Under the pieces are notes generated by a model, which saw nothing but the letters and a program-made list of their open reading frames with translations, made no database searches and was not told the DNA's origin. 41,225 bases of DNA from an uncultured Oscillospiraceae bacterium (GTDB lineage Bacteria > Bacillota > Clostridia > Oscillospirales > Oscillospiraceae). The position numbers and the translations under genes are program-made. This document shows, one piece after another, positions 15,168-23,565 of the stretch. Position 1 is the first letter of the stretch; each line of letters begins with the position of its first letter. The stretch spans positions 1 through 41,225 of the forward strand of contig CANREY010000010.1 of the NCBI GenBank assembly GCA_947629755.1, given 5' to 3'.

Positions 15168-15892
15168 AAAGAAAGCTGTCTATCCCCGCTTTGTGGGTCA
15201 GCATGACCTTCTGGGGCGCTCTTTGTATAATTATCCTCATGGCCGCGTCGGAGCTTGTGGGCTTCGCCGTCGCCATACCGAAGCTTATACCGGAGGACCG
15301 GACTTATTACATGGTCCTCTACTCCGACGCCGTGGAAAATCTTGGCGTCAAGTATTTCTACCGCGCCGCCTTGGCCCTTTTGTTCTTCTGGATATTCTTC
15401 TCCTGCCGCGCCAGAGCCGCGACGGTCTCCAGGCTGTCCGTGTCGGAGGGATCCATAACATTGTGGCACGCCGCCGTCATAGCCGGCTGGTTCCTCGCCC
15501 TTTTCGCCGCCCAGCTTGGCGTTATCTATGTCTCCTACGGCTGGTTCCACAAGACCGTAGACCCCTCCGCCGTCAGCGGTCAGTCGCTGATGATAGCCTT
15601 TTACGAGAGCCCCACTCTCCACTGGCTCATACCTCTTGCCGACTGGCCCCTCCTGCTTGCGGACGCGGCCCTCTACATGTCCCTTATCCTTTCCATGGCC
15701 GTGGACAGCCACCTCCTCCGCCACGGCGGGCGTGTACCGATGGTCTCCGGTATCCTTGCGGCGGTCCTTGAGGTATTTTTCGGCTCAATAAACGAAAAAT
15801 ATCTCTGGCTCATCATAGCGGGAGCCCTCATACTTGCCGCCATACAGGTCATTCGCCTCGTCAAAAGCTGTAAAGAGGAGGCGATCTCTTGA
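15164..15892 (+). CDS. Membrane protein, likely ABC transporter permease subunit 1
   Basis: A 242-residue membrane protein with about six hydrophobic helices (for example LIIAGALILAAIQVIRLV at the end). I find no diagnostic motif. Its place between a YtrA-type regulator and an ABC ATPase, with ATG overlapping the regulator stop, argues that it is a permease partner of that ATPase. It could instead be an accessory membrane protein. The N-terminal helix (SMTFWGALCIIILMAAS) is followed by a loop of about 30 residues facing outside. Confidence 0.55.
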   Translation: MKRKLSIPALWVSMTFWGALCIIILMAASELVGFAVAIPKLIPEDRTYYMVLYSDAVENLGVKYFYRAALALLFFWIFFSCRARAATVSRLSVSEGSITLWHAAVIAGWFLALFAAQLGVIYVSYGWFHKTVDPSAVSGQSLMIAFYESPTLHWLIPLADWPLLLADAALYMSLILSMAVDSHLLRHGGRVPMVSGILAAVLEVFFGSINEKYLWLIIAGALILAAIQVIRLVKSCKEEAIS

Positions 15893-16344
15893 AAAAGCCC
15901 GACTTATCAAGGCTCGCCCCCATCGGTGCGCAGCCGGAAAAGCAGGTCTTGACGATCTTAGTCGCGCTGTTTGTCTCCATAATATGGAGCCTTCGTATCC
16001 CGGTGGCCGTTGCAAGGGAGTATTACCGCTACGTGGAGCTTCTCAATATGGGCAGCACGGCCGTGATGGAGGAATATCCGGCCCTGTCCTCCGACGGGCT
16101 CTACGGATTTTACATCTCCGCCGGACTTATGGTATTAATGGCCGTGTGGAATTACGTCTTCCACCTCATTGGCTCGCGTGCCGACTATTTCATGCGCCGC
16201 CTATCGTCAAAATGGGAGCTCCACCGCCGGTGCCTCACTCTCCCAGCCATCGGTTTCGCCCTCTCCATTATCTTATCTGCCCTTATTGGCCTTGCCTATA
16301 AGGCCATATACACAAGCTTATTTGATAAATTGCGTCTTATTTAA
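15889..16344 (+). CDS. Small membrane protein, likely ABC transporter permease subunit 2
   Basis: A 151-residue protein with three hydrophobic segments. It starts at TTG (15889), overlapping the previous stop in TTGA, with GAGGAGG upstream. An arginine-rich loop (GSRADYFMRRLSSKWELHRR) lies between helices two and three, probably cytoplasmic. No family is recognised. Operon position suggests it works with the neighbouring ATPase and membrane protein. Confidence 0.5.
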   Translation: MKKPDLSRLAPIGAQPEKQVLTILVALFVSIIWSLRIPVAVAREYYRYVELLNMGSTAVMEEYPALSSDGLYGFYISAGLMVLMAVWNYVFHLIGSRADYFMRRLSSKWELHRRCLTLPAIGFALSIILSALIGLAYKAIYTSLFDKLRLI

Positions 16345-16357
16345 GGAGGCGGAAACA

Positions 16358-17098
16358 ATGCTTGAGCTTCACGACATTTCTAAACATTACGGCTTCACGC
16401 GTGCCCTCGACAAGGTGTCCCTCTCTGTTGGCCCCGGAGAGCTGGTGGGCCTTTTCGGCGAAAACGGCGCGGGCAAGACTACGCTTATGAAGTCCATTCT
16501 CGGTCTCACCGCCCATTCCGGCGATGTGACGCTTGACGGCGAGAGCGTGACGAGGAAAAACATCGAGCGCTTTTCCTTCGCCACCAGCCAGCACTCCTTC
16601 TTCCCCACCCTCACCGCCGAGAGCCACCGGGACTTTTACGCAAGCCACTTCAAAGGCTTTCGCGATAAGCGCTACCGGGCCCTCATGGACTTTTTCGAGC
16701 TTCCGAAGCTGCGGGCCCTCAGCCGCCTCTCCACCGGACAGCAAAATCAGTTTGAGGTTATTTTAGCCCTCAGCCAAGGGGCGGACTACATTCTCATGGA
16801 CGAGCCCTTCGCGGGAAACGACATATTCAACCGGGAGGACTTCTACAAGGTACTGCTGGGCATTTTGGAGCCCAATGAGACGGTCATTCTCTCCACCCAC
16901 CTTATAGAGGAGGTGGAAAATTTCGTCACCCGCGCCGTGCTCATAAAAAAGGGCAGGCTCGTGGGCGACAAACAGACGAGCGACCTTGAGGACAGCGGCA
17001 CGACGCTCATGAGCTTCGTGAAGGAGACCTACGGCTACGAGCCCGACCGCGTGGGCCGGGCGCTCCATAAGCTAACAGGCGAGGAGGGGGAAAAATGA
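16358..17098 (+). CDS. ABC transporter ATP-binding protein (YtrB-like)
   Basis: A 246-residue ATPase with Walker A GENGAGKTT (about 36-44), a Q-loop region (TSQHSFFPTL), an altered signature LSTGQQNQ in place of LSGGQ, Walker B YILMDEP and switch histidine STHLIEE. It energises a transporter formed by the two upstream membrane proteins. The ATG at 16358 has TTAAGGAGG upstream; in-frame reading further 5' overlaps the previous gene and is not ATPase-like. It overlaps the next gene by ATGA. Substrate unknown; similar operons respond to envelope stress. Confidence 0.85.
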   Translation: MLELHDISKHYGFTRALDKVSLSVGPGELVGLFGENGAGKTTLMKSILGLTAHSGDVTLDGESVTRKNIERFSFATSQHSFFPTLTAESHRDFYASHFKGFRDKRYRALMDFFELPKLRALSRLSTGQQNQFEVILALSQGADYILMDEPFAGNDIFNREDFYKVLLGILEPNETVILSTHLIEEVENFVTRAVLIKKGRLVGDKQTSDLEDSGTTLMSFVKETYGYEPDRVGRALHKLTGEEGEK

Positions 17099-18537
17099 AG
17101 CGCTTTTTTGTATTTATACTTATCCTTGCCCTCTCCGCCGCCACCGTGGCGGGCTCAGCCTTTACCCTATTTGACGCACAGGACGACGTGGAGATACGGG
17201 AGGAATACGTCGGCGACCGCGCCGCGGCCAACGGCCTCACAGTCGACTGCTCCTTTTTTCTCACCTCCGTGGACCGCGGGTGGAACACCGCCGTCACCGT
17301 AGCCGACGGCCGGCTTGAGCCGCGTTCCGTCTTCGGATTTTCAACGAATTACAACTACGACGACTTCTTCCGCAACTATTCGGAGCTTGAGCTTTGGAGC
17401 GTCGACTATATAGCTCAGAACGTCACAAGCGAGGCCGACATACGCGTATGGGCCTCGGCCCGGTACGGCCTCACAAAGCACGCCATGGACGTGGCCGGCA
17501 GGACAAATCCCGGCGAGACCCGCGCCGAAGTCGTCAATCTATCCGACTATTACGGCATCTGGCCTTGGGTCATCTCAGGCCACCGCGGCTATTGGTCCGC
17601 TAATTTGTCAGATGGAGACTGTAAAAAATTATCGGGCATCTTCACCTTCCACACGCCCAAGGACGCCATGGCCGAGGTCGTCGTCACTAAGGACAGCTCC
17701 GGCAAGATCGCCAGCGTGGCCTCTCACCCAACCGGCAGCTGGCACGAGCCCGTAACCGTCGCCCCGGACTACGACGCCGCCCCCGGCGACCAGAGCTTTA
17801 TTGCCGTCGGCGCGTCGGCCATCAACGATGACGGCGCCTATCTCTACCCCGCCGTCATTGACTGTGACACCGGCGAAAATCTCCTTGAGTACCGCGACGG
17901 CCCCGGCATCTACTTCATTCCCTCCTACCAGAGCAGCGGAATGTACAATCAGCGCGGCGACCTCATAATAGACGGCGCCCGCCTTATCTACAAGACAGAC
18001 GAGCGCCCCCTCTACCTCAGATTTTCCTCCGATGAAAAGACCCTCCAATTTTACTCCGTCAAGGACGGCACGGCTTTCGTCACCGTCCTCGACCCCGCCA
18101 CCGGCAAGGAGCTTTACAGATCGGAGCTCATGAAGTCCGACGGCAGTGAGGTTGGCTTCTGCCTTGCCAAGGAGGATATGTTCCTCATCATGGACAGCGC
18201 CGGCAATCTTGCCCTGCTCCGCGAGGAAAACAGCGTCGCCAAGCCCGTATTCAAAACGCGCCTTGACCTTGAGACCGAGTACCCTGAGCTTATAAGCCTT
18301 GGAAATCTGCTCAGCAAGCCCGGCGACACCTTCGACTTCGCCTTTGACGGCCAGCGCCTTGCCATCTGCGAGGGCCTCAACATGTACGTCCTGACGGCTG
18401 ACGAGACCGGCCTTACCTATTATGCCCAGTATAATTACAGCCCCGTCTGGAACGGCCTCACCGGAAACAACTACTACGGCTCCGCCCAGACAGCCTACCC
18501 CTATGTCCGTCCCCCAATGACCGTGAGCTTCGATTAA
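17095..18537 (+). CDS. Secreted protein of unknown function, possible beta-propeller
   Basis: A 480-residue protein with a signal peptide (MKRFFVFILILALSAATVAG) and no lipobox or wall anchor that I can see. The rest is beta-rich with recurring acidic turns (DPATGKELYRS, MDSAGNLALLRE, VLTADETGLTYY), like blade repeats of a propeller that reports values, but no named family is recognised. It is the last gene of the GntR/ABC operon and starts within the ATPase stop (ATGA), so its product is made with the transporter. It may bind an extracellular ligand or assist the transporter. Confidence 0.5.
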   Translation: MKRFFVFILILALSAATVAGSAFTLFDAQDDVEIREEYVGDRAAANGLTVDCSFFLTSVDRGWNTAVTVADGRLEPRSVFGFSTNYNYDDFFRNYSELELWSVDYIAQNVTSEADIRVWASARYGLTKHAMDVAGRTNPGETRAEVVNLSDYYGIWPWVISGHRGYWSANLSDGDCKKLSGIFTFHTPKDAMAEVVVTKDSSGKIASVASHPTGSWHEPVTVAPDYDAAPGDQSFIAVGASAINDDGAYLYPAVIDCDTGENLLEYRDGPGIYFIPSYQSSGMYNQRGDLIIDGARLIYKTDERPLYLRFSSDEKTLQFYSVKDGTAFVTVLDPATGKELYRSELMKSDGSEVGFCLAKEDMFLIMDSAGNLALLREENSVAKPVFKTRLDLETEYPELISLGNLLSKPGDTFDFAFDGQRLAICEGLNMYVLTADETGLTYYAQYNYSPVWNGLTGNNYYGSAQTAYPYVRPPMTVSFD

Positions 18538-18567
18538 AAAGCTCAATCAAAGATAAACTCACATAAA

Positions 18568-18602
18568 AAAGCCTCCGGAAGCTTACGTATCCCGGAGGCT
18601 TT
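18568..18602. terminator. Bidirectional terminator between the GntR operon and the DUF362 gene
   Basis: Perfect 11-bp stem AAAGCCTCCGG/CCGGAGGCTTT with a 13-base loop. A-run on the left and T-run on the right serve both convergent transcripts. Confidence 0.85.
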
Positions 18603-18606
18603 CTTA

Positions 18607-19962
18607 TTATTTTTGAAGCAATATGAGCTCGATTCCCTCATCTTTTCCAAGATTTCGGCTGTACTGCTTCTGAGACGAGTTATTCCAATGCTCGTGAACG
18701 CCCAGATTTGTAACTGTATGCCCCCGGCTGTCGGTGTAGACGGTGCCTGAGGGGGCGGCGGAGACGAGACCGGCCTCGTGGAGGTAGTTTTCTACCGTGG
18801 GATCGCCGCGTAGCGCTCCGTTATTTTCTGTGACTGTCGGTTCGTTCATCAGGAAATCCGCACCCACACTGTCAATGGCCACCGGGTCCTGAGAGACAAA
18901 CACGCTGGAGGTGTAATCCCCGTTAAAGGGCGCCTGCTGCCATCTGGAGTTGTTTCCGGTGATAGAGGCCCCCTCGCTGGGGGCGCAAATCAAGGCGTCC
19001 AGCATATACAGTACTGTTTTACCGCCAAGGTCAGCGTTTGCCATAAGGTCCACAAGAGGGCTGTAAATACCCATCTCGTTTCGGGTGAGCCATTGATGAA
19101 GGTTTGCGCCCTCCGGCGGGCGCATGACGTTGCCGTTGATGAAGGAACCAAAGTGGTTTTTGCCGCACAGCGTGATCCCGTAGCTGTGGCCCTTGAGGTT
19201 GGCAAGGTTTATGAGATACGTAGCCTCGGTGACACAGGTGGGCAGATAGTTGACCGCGCCACTGAAGGAGTGGGACCAGATGATTGGCGCGCTCTCGTCC
19301 GCCACGCCGGTGTCCCTGTCCACGAAGCGGACGCCCTTCAGCTCTCCCGCCGTACACAGCTTCACCATGTAGTCCGGGAACAGCCGTGACACGTCGTAGA
19401 CGGTGATATCCTCCGGCGCGACGCCGGCCTCCTTTACCAGCGACACAAGCAGGGCCTTTAAGAGTACCGGGTTTGTGTAGCTCATCTTCGTCTCGCCGGA
19501 GGTATCGTCGTCGTAGACGGCGGAGCCGTTGATGTTGGCCTTGATTGCTACCTTCTCCCCCGCCTGATACCCCTTACCGCCGTTGCGGTAAGAAAACAGC
19601 GCGCTCCAGCCGTCACGGGCGTTCTCTTTACCGCCAAGAGCGGCAATGGAGTCGTTGACCATGTTCAAAATGGCGCTCTCGTAAAAGTGGTCAAGCTCCC
19701 ACCAGTAGCCGCTCCCGTCCCAGTCCACGCTGTCCGGGTCATAAGCCCAGACCACCCGCCCCGGCATGGCGCCGATGCCCGTGCCGTAGGGGTCGTGCTG
19801 GGGATAGATACCATCGTAGGCCAATGTGTCCGCCTCCTTTGGCATTGTTGGCGGCGTTTCGCTCTTCTTAGTCTCTGTGGGCTCTTTTGGAGGCTCCGAA
19901 AGGTTGCAGGAGCCCAGAAGGACCGTCAACGCCGATAGGAGCAAAAATATCCTACGTGTCAT
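18607..19962 (-). CDS. DUF362-domain lipoprotein
   Basis: A 451-residue protein with a lipoprotein signal peptide (ALTVLLGSC, cysteine about 19), then a Pro/Lys/Glu-rich linker and a DUF362-type domain (VAIKANINGS, LINLANLKGHSYGITLCGK, KNHFG, ALICAPSEG, FVSQDPVAIDSVGADFL). DUF362 proteins are widespread in anaerobes with no agreed function. It should be anchored outside the membrane. It starts 11 bases after the hydrolase stop and shares its operon, so the two may act on related compounds. Confidence 0.7.
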   Translation of the reverse strand: MTRRIFLLLSALTVLLGSCNLSEPPKEPTETKKSETPPTMPKEADTLAYDGIYPQHDPYGTGIGAMPGRVVWAYDPDSVDWDGSGYWWELDHFYESAILNMVNDSIAALGGKENARDGWSALFSYRNGGKGYQAGEKVAIKANINGSAVYDDDTSGETKMSYTNPVLLKALLVSLVKEAGVAPEDITVYDVSRLFPDYMVKLCTAGELKGVRFVDRDTGVADESAPIIWSHSFSGAVNYLPTCVTEATYLINLANLKGHSYGITLCGKNHFGSFINGNVMRPPEGANLHQWLTRNEMGIYSPLVDLMANADLGGKTVLYMLDALICAPSEGASITGNNSRWQQAPFNGDYTSSVFVSQDPVAIDSVGADFLMNEPTVTENNGALRGDPTVENYLHEAGLVSAAPSGTVYTDSRGHTVTNLGVHEHWNNSSQKQYSRNLGKDEGIELILLQK

Positions 19963-19973
19963 CTTATGTCATA

Positions 19974-20966
19974 TCACCCAAGATACTCACGGAAGAAGTC
20001 CGTAAGCTTATCGAAAGGAATCGCACCCTTCCCGCCGCCGTCATATAGGTCAGTGTGGACGGCGTCCGGAATGATCATGAGCTCCTTGTTATCGGAATAG
20101 GGGTTGTCCCGCACCATATCGGCGTAGGCGTCCCGGCTGAAATAGCAGGAATGGGCCTTTTCGCCGTGGACGATGAGCACGGCGGAGCGAATCTCGTTGG
20201 AGTATTGGAGAATCGGCTGGTTTAAAAAGCTCATGCACCCGGTGACGTTCCACCCTCCGTTGGAGTTGAGACTGCGTGGGTGGTAGCCGCGAGAGGTCTT
20301 ATAATAATCGTAGTAATCCTTCACGAAAAACGGCGCGTCCTCCGGCAGCGGGTCCACCACTCCCCCGCCCAGAGCGTAGGAGCCGGACTTGAGATCCGCG
20401 ATACGCTGGGCGTTCAATGATTTTTTCTTTTCGTATCGGGCATCGGCGCTGTCCTCCGCGTCAAAATACCCCTTGGCGTTGACACGAGCCATGTCGTACA
20501 TGGTCATTGCCGCCGTGGCCTTCAGTCTGGTGTCCAAGGCCGCCGTATTCAGCGCCATGCCGCCCCAGCCACAGATGCCGATTATGCCGATCTTTTCCGG
20601 GTCCACATTGTCCTGCACGGAGAGGAAGTCCACCGCCGCCATAAAGTCCTCGGTGTTGATGTCCGGGGAGGCCATGAACCTCGGCGTACCGCCGCTCTCA
20701 CCGGTAAAGGAGGGGTCAAAGGCCAAGGTCAAAAATCCACGCTCCGCCATCGTCTGGGCATACAGTCCCGCCGCCTGCTCCTTCACCGCTCCGAAGGGCC
20801 CGCACACCGCGATAGCGGCAAGCTTCCCGCTTGCGCCCTTGGGCGTGTACATATCCGCCGCCAGAGTGATGCCGTAGCGGTTCATAAATGTCACCTTCCG
20901 GTGATCCACCATGTCACTTTTGGGAAAGGTCTTGTCCCATGTATCCTGTAAAGTCAGCGTATCCAT
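19974..20966 (-). CDS. Alpha/beta hydrolase with a probable cysteine nucleophile
   Basis: A 330-residue alpha/beta hydrolase of the YcjY/dienelactone-hydrolase-like type. The usual GxSxG is replaced by GICGWGG, making Cys132 the likely nucleophile, as in dienelactone hydrolase; VIPDAVHTDLYD near the end gives the catalytic His and SCYFSRDAY-type acid loop. No signal peptide. The ATG at 20966 is used since AGGAG lies 8 bases upstream; a GTG two codons earlier overlaps that site. It is first in an operon with the DUF362 lipoprotein and divergent from lysR across an AT-rich palindrome, a classic LysR target arrangement. Confidence 0.75.
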   Translation of the reverse strand: MDTLTLQDTWDKTFPKSDMVDHRKVTFMNRYGITLAADMYTPKGASGKLAAIAVCGPFGAVKEQAAGLYAQTMAERGFLTLAFDPSFTGESGGTPRFMASPDINTEDFMAAVDFLSVQDNVDPEKIGIIGICGWGGMALNTAALDTRLKATAAMTMYDMARVNAKGYFDAEDSADARYEKKKSLNAQRIADLKSGSYALGGGVVDPLPEDAPFFVKDYYDYYKTSRGYHPRSLNSNGGWNVTGCMSFLNQPILQYSNEIRSAVLIVHGEKAHSCYFSRDAYADMVRDNPYSDNKELMIIPDAVHTDLYDGGGKGAIPFDKLTDFFREYLG

Positions 20967-20985
20967 TTTCACCGCTCCTTTTTAT

Positions 20986-21010
20986 ATATATTATAAATAT
21001 TATAATATAT
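20986..21010. promoter_or_regulatory. AT-rich palindrome between the hydrolase and lysR genes
   Basis: Perfect 11-bp arms (ATATATTATAA/TTATAATATAT) with an ATA centre. It abuts the -35 of the lysR promoter and lies just upstream of the hydrolase start, so a bound regulator could act on both. LysR proteins often bind such divergent sites; direct binding is inferred. Confidence 0.6.
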
Positions 21011-21038
21011 TGACTGCCATCTCGCTAATTGTTATAAT
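21010..21038 (+). promoter_or_regulatory. Promoter of the lysR-macrodomain-sirtuin operon
   Basis: TTGACT (21010-21015), 17 bp, TATAAT (21033-21038). The first base of the -35 is the last base of the palindrome. Confidence 0.75.
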
Positions 21039-21082
21039 TTATATCGTATTATTCTTTTTGGGAATATAGCCGAGGTGTGACT

Positions 21083-21958
21083 ATGGAAATAAGGACCCTT
21101 CGCTACTTTCTGGCCGTTGCGCGGGAGGAAAACATGACCCGCGCCGCCGAATACCTGCACGTCACCCAGCCGACGCTGTCCAAACAGATTCAGTCGCTGG
21201 AGGACGAGCTTGGAAAAAAGCTCTTTATCCGCCACAGCTTCCGTATAGAGCTCACCGAGGAGGGAATGCTGCTCCGAAAGCGTGCAGAGGACCTTGTCTC
21301 CATGGCCGATAAGATCGCCGGGGAATTTTCCGCCCTCGACGATATAACGGGAGGCGACGTGTACTTCGGCCTTGCGGAGTCCTACCAGATACGTTTTCTC
21401 GCCCGTGAGATACGCCGCTTCAAGGAGGTCTGCCCCGGTCTGCGCTACCACATCACCAGCGGCGACACGGAGCAGGTGACGGAGAAGCTGGACCGGGGCT
21501 TGCTGGACTTTGCCGTGCTGGCCGAGGAGCCGGATACGGCCAAATACAATTTCCTGAGTTTCCCCGACGCGGACGTATGGGGACTTATCGTGCCGTCAAA
21601 TCACCCCCTCGCCGGAAAGCCCGCGATAACCGCCGATGACCTTGCGGGATTGCCCCTCTTTTGCTCCGAGCAGGGCTGGAAAAAAGATATTCCCCGCTGG
21701 TGCGGGGAAAAGATGGATAAGCTCAGGCTTGAGGGCTCCTTTCGTCTATCCTACAACGCCTCCCTCTTTGTAAAGGAAGGCCTTGGCTTCCTGCTCACCC
21801 TCGACAGGCTCATCGACACAAGCGAAAGAAGCGGCCTTACGTTCCGCCCCTTAACTCCGAGGCTTGAGGAGAATATCTATCTTGTGTGGAAAAAATATCA
21901 GCTATTTACCCCCATCGCCGGCCGGCTTCTTGACGCGCTGAGGGCGGCAATGGCCTGA
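21083..21958 (+). CDS. LysR-family transcriptional regulator
   Basis: A 291-residue LysR protein: N-terminal winged helix (MEIRTLRYFLAVAREENMTRA, HVTQPTLSKQIQSLEDELG, about 1-65), then the two-lobed effector-binding domain (from about 90). The ATG at 21083 has GAGG 7 bases upstream; the GTG two codons earlier overlaps that region. It is divergent from the cysteine-hydrolase operon and only 12 bases ahead of the macrodomain gene, so it may control both sides. The effector is unknown. Confidence 0.9.
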   Translation: MEIRTLRYFLAVAREENMTRAAEYLHVTQPTLSKQIQSLEDELGKKLFIRHSFRIELTEEGMLLRKRAEDLVSMADKIAGEFSALDDITGGDVYFGLAESYQIRFLAREIRRFKEVCPGLRYHITSGDTEQVTEKLDRGLLDFAVLAEEPDTAKYNFLSFPDADVWGLIVPSNHPLAGKPAITADDLAGLPLFCSEQGWKKDIPRWCGEKMDKLRLEGSFRLSYNASLFVKEGLGFLLTLDRLIDTSERSGLTFRPLTPRLEENIYLVWKKYQLFTPIAGRLLDALRAAMA

Positions 21959-21970
21959 AGGGAGCATATC

Positions 21971-22741
21971 ATGACCCAAAATGACCTTAGAATATACCTC
22001 ATCAGCCGCCTCATATCCGAGGAGCCGGAATACTCAGATATAGCCATACCCGACAGCGAGCTTGAGCAAAAGCGCTTACTGCGCGCCCTTATGAACCTCC
22101 GCCCCCCAAGGGCGGCCGACGCTGAGTTCCTGTCGGCGCAGGACGAGTATCTGCGGCGCGAGATAGCGAGCAAGGGAATAACCGACCTCTCCACGCTTGA
22201 CTGCGTGGAGGACGGCGTCTATCTCTGGCGGGGAGACATCACCACCCTCAGGTGCGGAGCCATCGTCAACGCCGCAAACTCCGGCCTCACCGGCTGTTAC
22301 GTCCCCTGCCACGGGTGTATCGACAACGCGATCCACACATATGCCGGCGTGGAGCTGAGGCTTGAGTGCGCCGAGCTCATGAAAAAACAGGGCCACCCCG
22401 AACCCACCGGCAGGGCGAAACTCACACGCGCCTACAACCTCCCATGCCAGTATGTCCTGCACACCGTGGGCCCCATCGTCCGCGGCCCTGTCACCGACAG
22501 CGACCGGGAGCTTCTGGCCTCCTGCTACCGCTCCTGCCTGAAGTTAGCTCAGCAAAACGGCATAAAAAGCGTGGCCTTCTGCTGTATCTCCACCGGGGAA
22601 TTTCACTTCCCCAACGACCTCGCCGCCATGATCGCCGTTGAGACGGTCCGAAAATATAGACGCGATACGGAAGTGATCTTTAATGTGTTCAAAAATACCG
22701 ACCTTGAGCTCTACCGGGAGCTTCTCGGACAGTATAAATAA
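21971..22741 (+). CDS. Zinc-type macrodomain protein-ADP-ribose hydrolase
   Basis: A 256-residue protein with an extra N-terminal helical region (1-85) and a macrodomain: GDITTLRCGAIVNAANSGL (88-106), the zinc-site segment GCYVPCHGCIDNAIH (108-122), and CCISTGEFHFP (204-214). This is the Zn-macro class, which removes ADP-ribose from protein and is found beside SirTM sirtuins. Known partners are a GcvH-like carrier and a lipoate ligase, both absent here. GGGAG precedes the ATG. The SirTM reading frame begins inside its last codons, so the two are translated together. Confidence 0.88.
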   Translation: MTQNDLRIYLISRLISEEPEYSDIAIPDSELEQKRLLRALMNLRPPRAADAEFLSAQDEYLRREIASKGITDLSTLDCVEDGVYLWRGDITTLRCGAIVNAANSGLTGCYVPCHGCIDNAIHTYAGVELRLECAELMKKQGHPEPTGRAKLTRAYNLPCQYVLHTVGPIVRGPVTDSDRELLASCYRSCLKLAQQNGIKSVAFCCISTGEFHFPNDLAAMIAVETVRKYRRDTEVIFNVFKNTDLELYRELLGQYK

Positions 22742-23564
22742 GCTAAGAGCCGCCCTCATGAGCGCCGACGCCGTAGTTATAGGCGCTGGCGCCGGCCTCT
22801 CCACCGCTGCGGGCTTTACCTATTCCGGTGAGCGCTTTACGCGGTACTTCTCCGATTTTGCCGAAAAATATGGCTTTTCCGACATGTACTCCGGCGGCTT
22901 CTACCCCTACCCCACCCCTGAGGAGTTCTGGGCCTACTGGAGCCGGTATATATACATAAACCGATACCTCGACCCGCCGGAGCGCTTATACGAAACGCTC
23001 CTCAGCCTCGTCGCGGATAAGGACTATTTCGTAATAACCACCAACGTCGACCACTGCTTTCAAAAGGCCGGCTTTGATAAAAAGCGTCTTTTTTACACTC
23101 AGGGCGACTACGGGCTTTTCCAGTGCTCCGAGCCCTGCTGTCAGGAGACCTTCGACAACGAGGATATAGTTTTACGTATGTTGCGTGAGCAGAAAAACAT
23201 GCGTATCCCCACCTCCCTGATCCCCCGCTGTCCCCACTGCGGAAGGCCCCTCACAATGAACCTCCGCTCCGACGACAGGTTCGTCGAGGATACCGGCTGG
23301 CACTCAGCGTCCGCCCGTTACGTCGATTTCCTCCGCTCCCACAACACCTCCCGCCTCCTCTTTCTTGAGCTCGGCGTCGGCTACAACACCCCCTCCATCA
23401 TCAAATACCCCTTCCACCGCATGACCGCCGAAAACAAAAAAGCCACCTACGCCTGTATAAATCTCACCTCCGCCCCCTGCCCCGGCTCCATCTCCGACCG
23501 CTCCATGATCATAACCTCCGACCTCCGCCGCGCCCTCACCGCCCTCACCGAAAAGGAGAATTAA
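22683..23564 (+). CDS. Class M sirtuin (SirTM), probable protein ADP-ribosyltransferase
   Basis: A 293-residue Sir2-fold protein. The NAD loop is VIGAGAGLSTAAGF (32-45); TTNVDHCF (119-126) supplies Asn121; and the canonical catalytic His is replaced by Gln140 in YTQGDYG, as in SirTM enzymes that ADP-ribosylate lipoylated GcvH-L instead of deacetylating. Zinc-ribbon cysteines are present (C148, C152/153 and CPHC at 183-186). The start is uncertain: ATG 22683 overlaps the macrodomain gene by 59 bases with a weak ribosome-binding site; TTG 22704 is also in frame; ATG 22758 would cut into the fold. It acts against the upstream macrodomain hydrolase as writer and eraser. Confidence 0.88.
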   Translation: MCSKIPTLSSTGSFSDSINKLRAALMSADAVVIGAGAGLSTAAGFTYSGERFTRYFSDFAEKYGFSDMYSGGFYPYPTPEEFWAYWSRYIYINRYLDPPERLYETLLSLVADKDYFVITTNVDHCFQKAGFDKKRLFYTQGDYGLFQCSEPCCQETFDNEDIVLRMLREQKNMRIPTSLIPRCPHCGRPLTMNLRSDDRFVEDTGWHSASARYVDFLRSHNTSRLLFLELGVGYNTPSIIKYPFHRMTAENKKATYACINLTSAPCPGSISDRSMIITSDLRRALTALTEKEN

Positions 23565-23565
23565 A

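Noticed and set aside
22683-23564. Protein deacetylase (ordinary Sir2)
   Set aside because: Catalytic His is replaced by Gln in TQGDYG, and the gene is paired with a Zn-macrodomain, both typical for SirTM.
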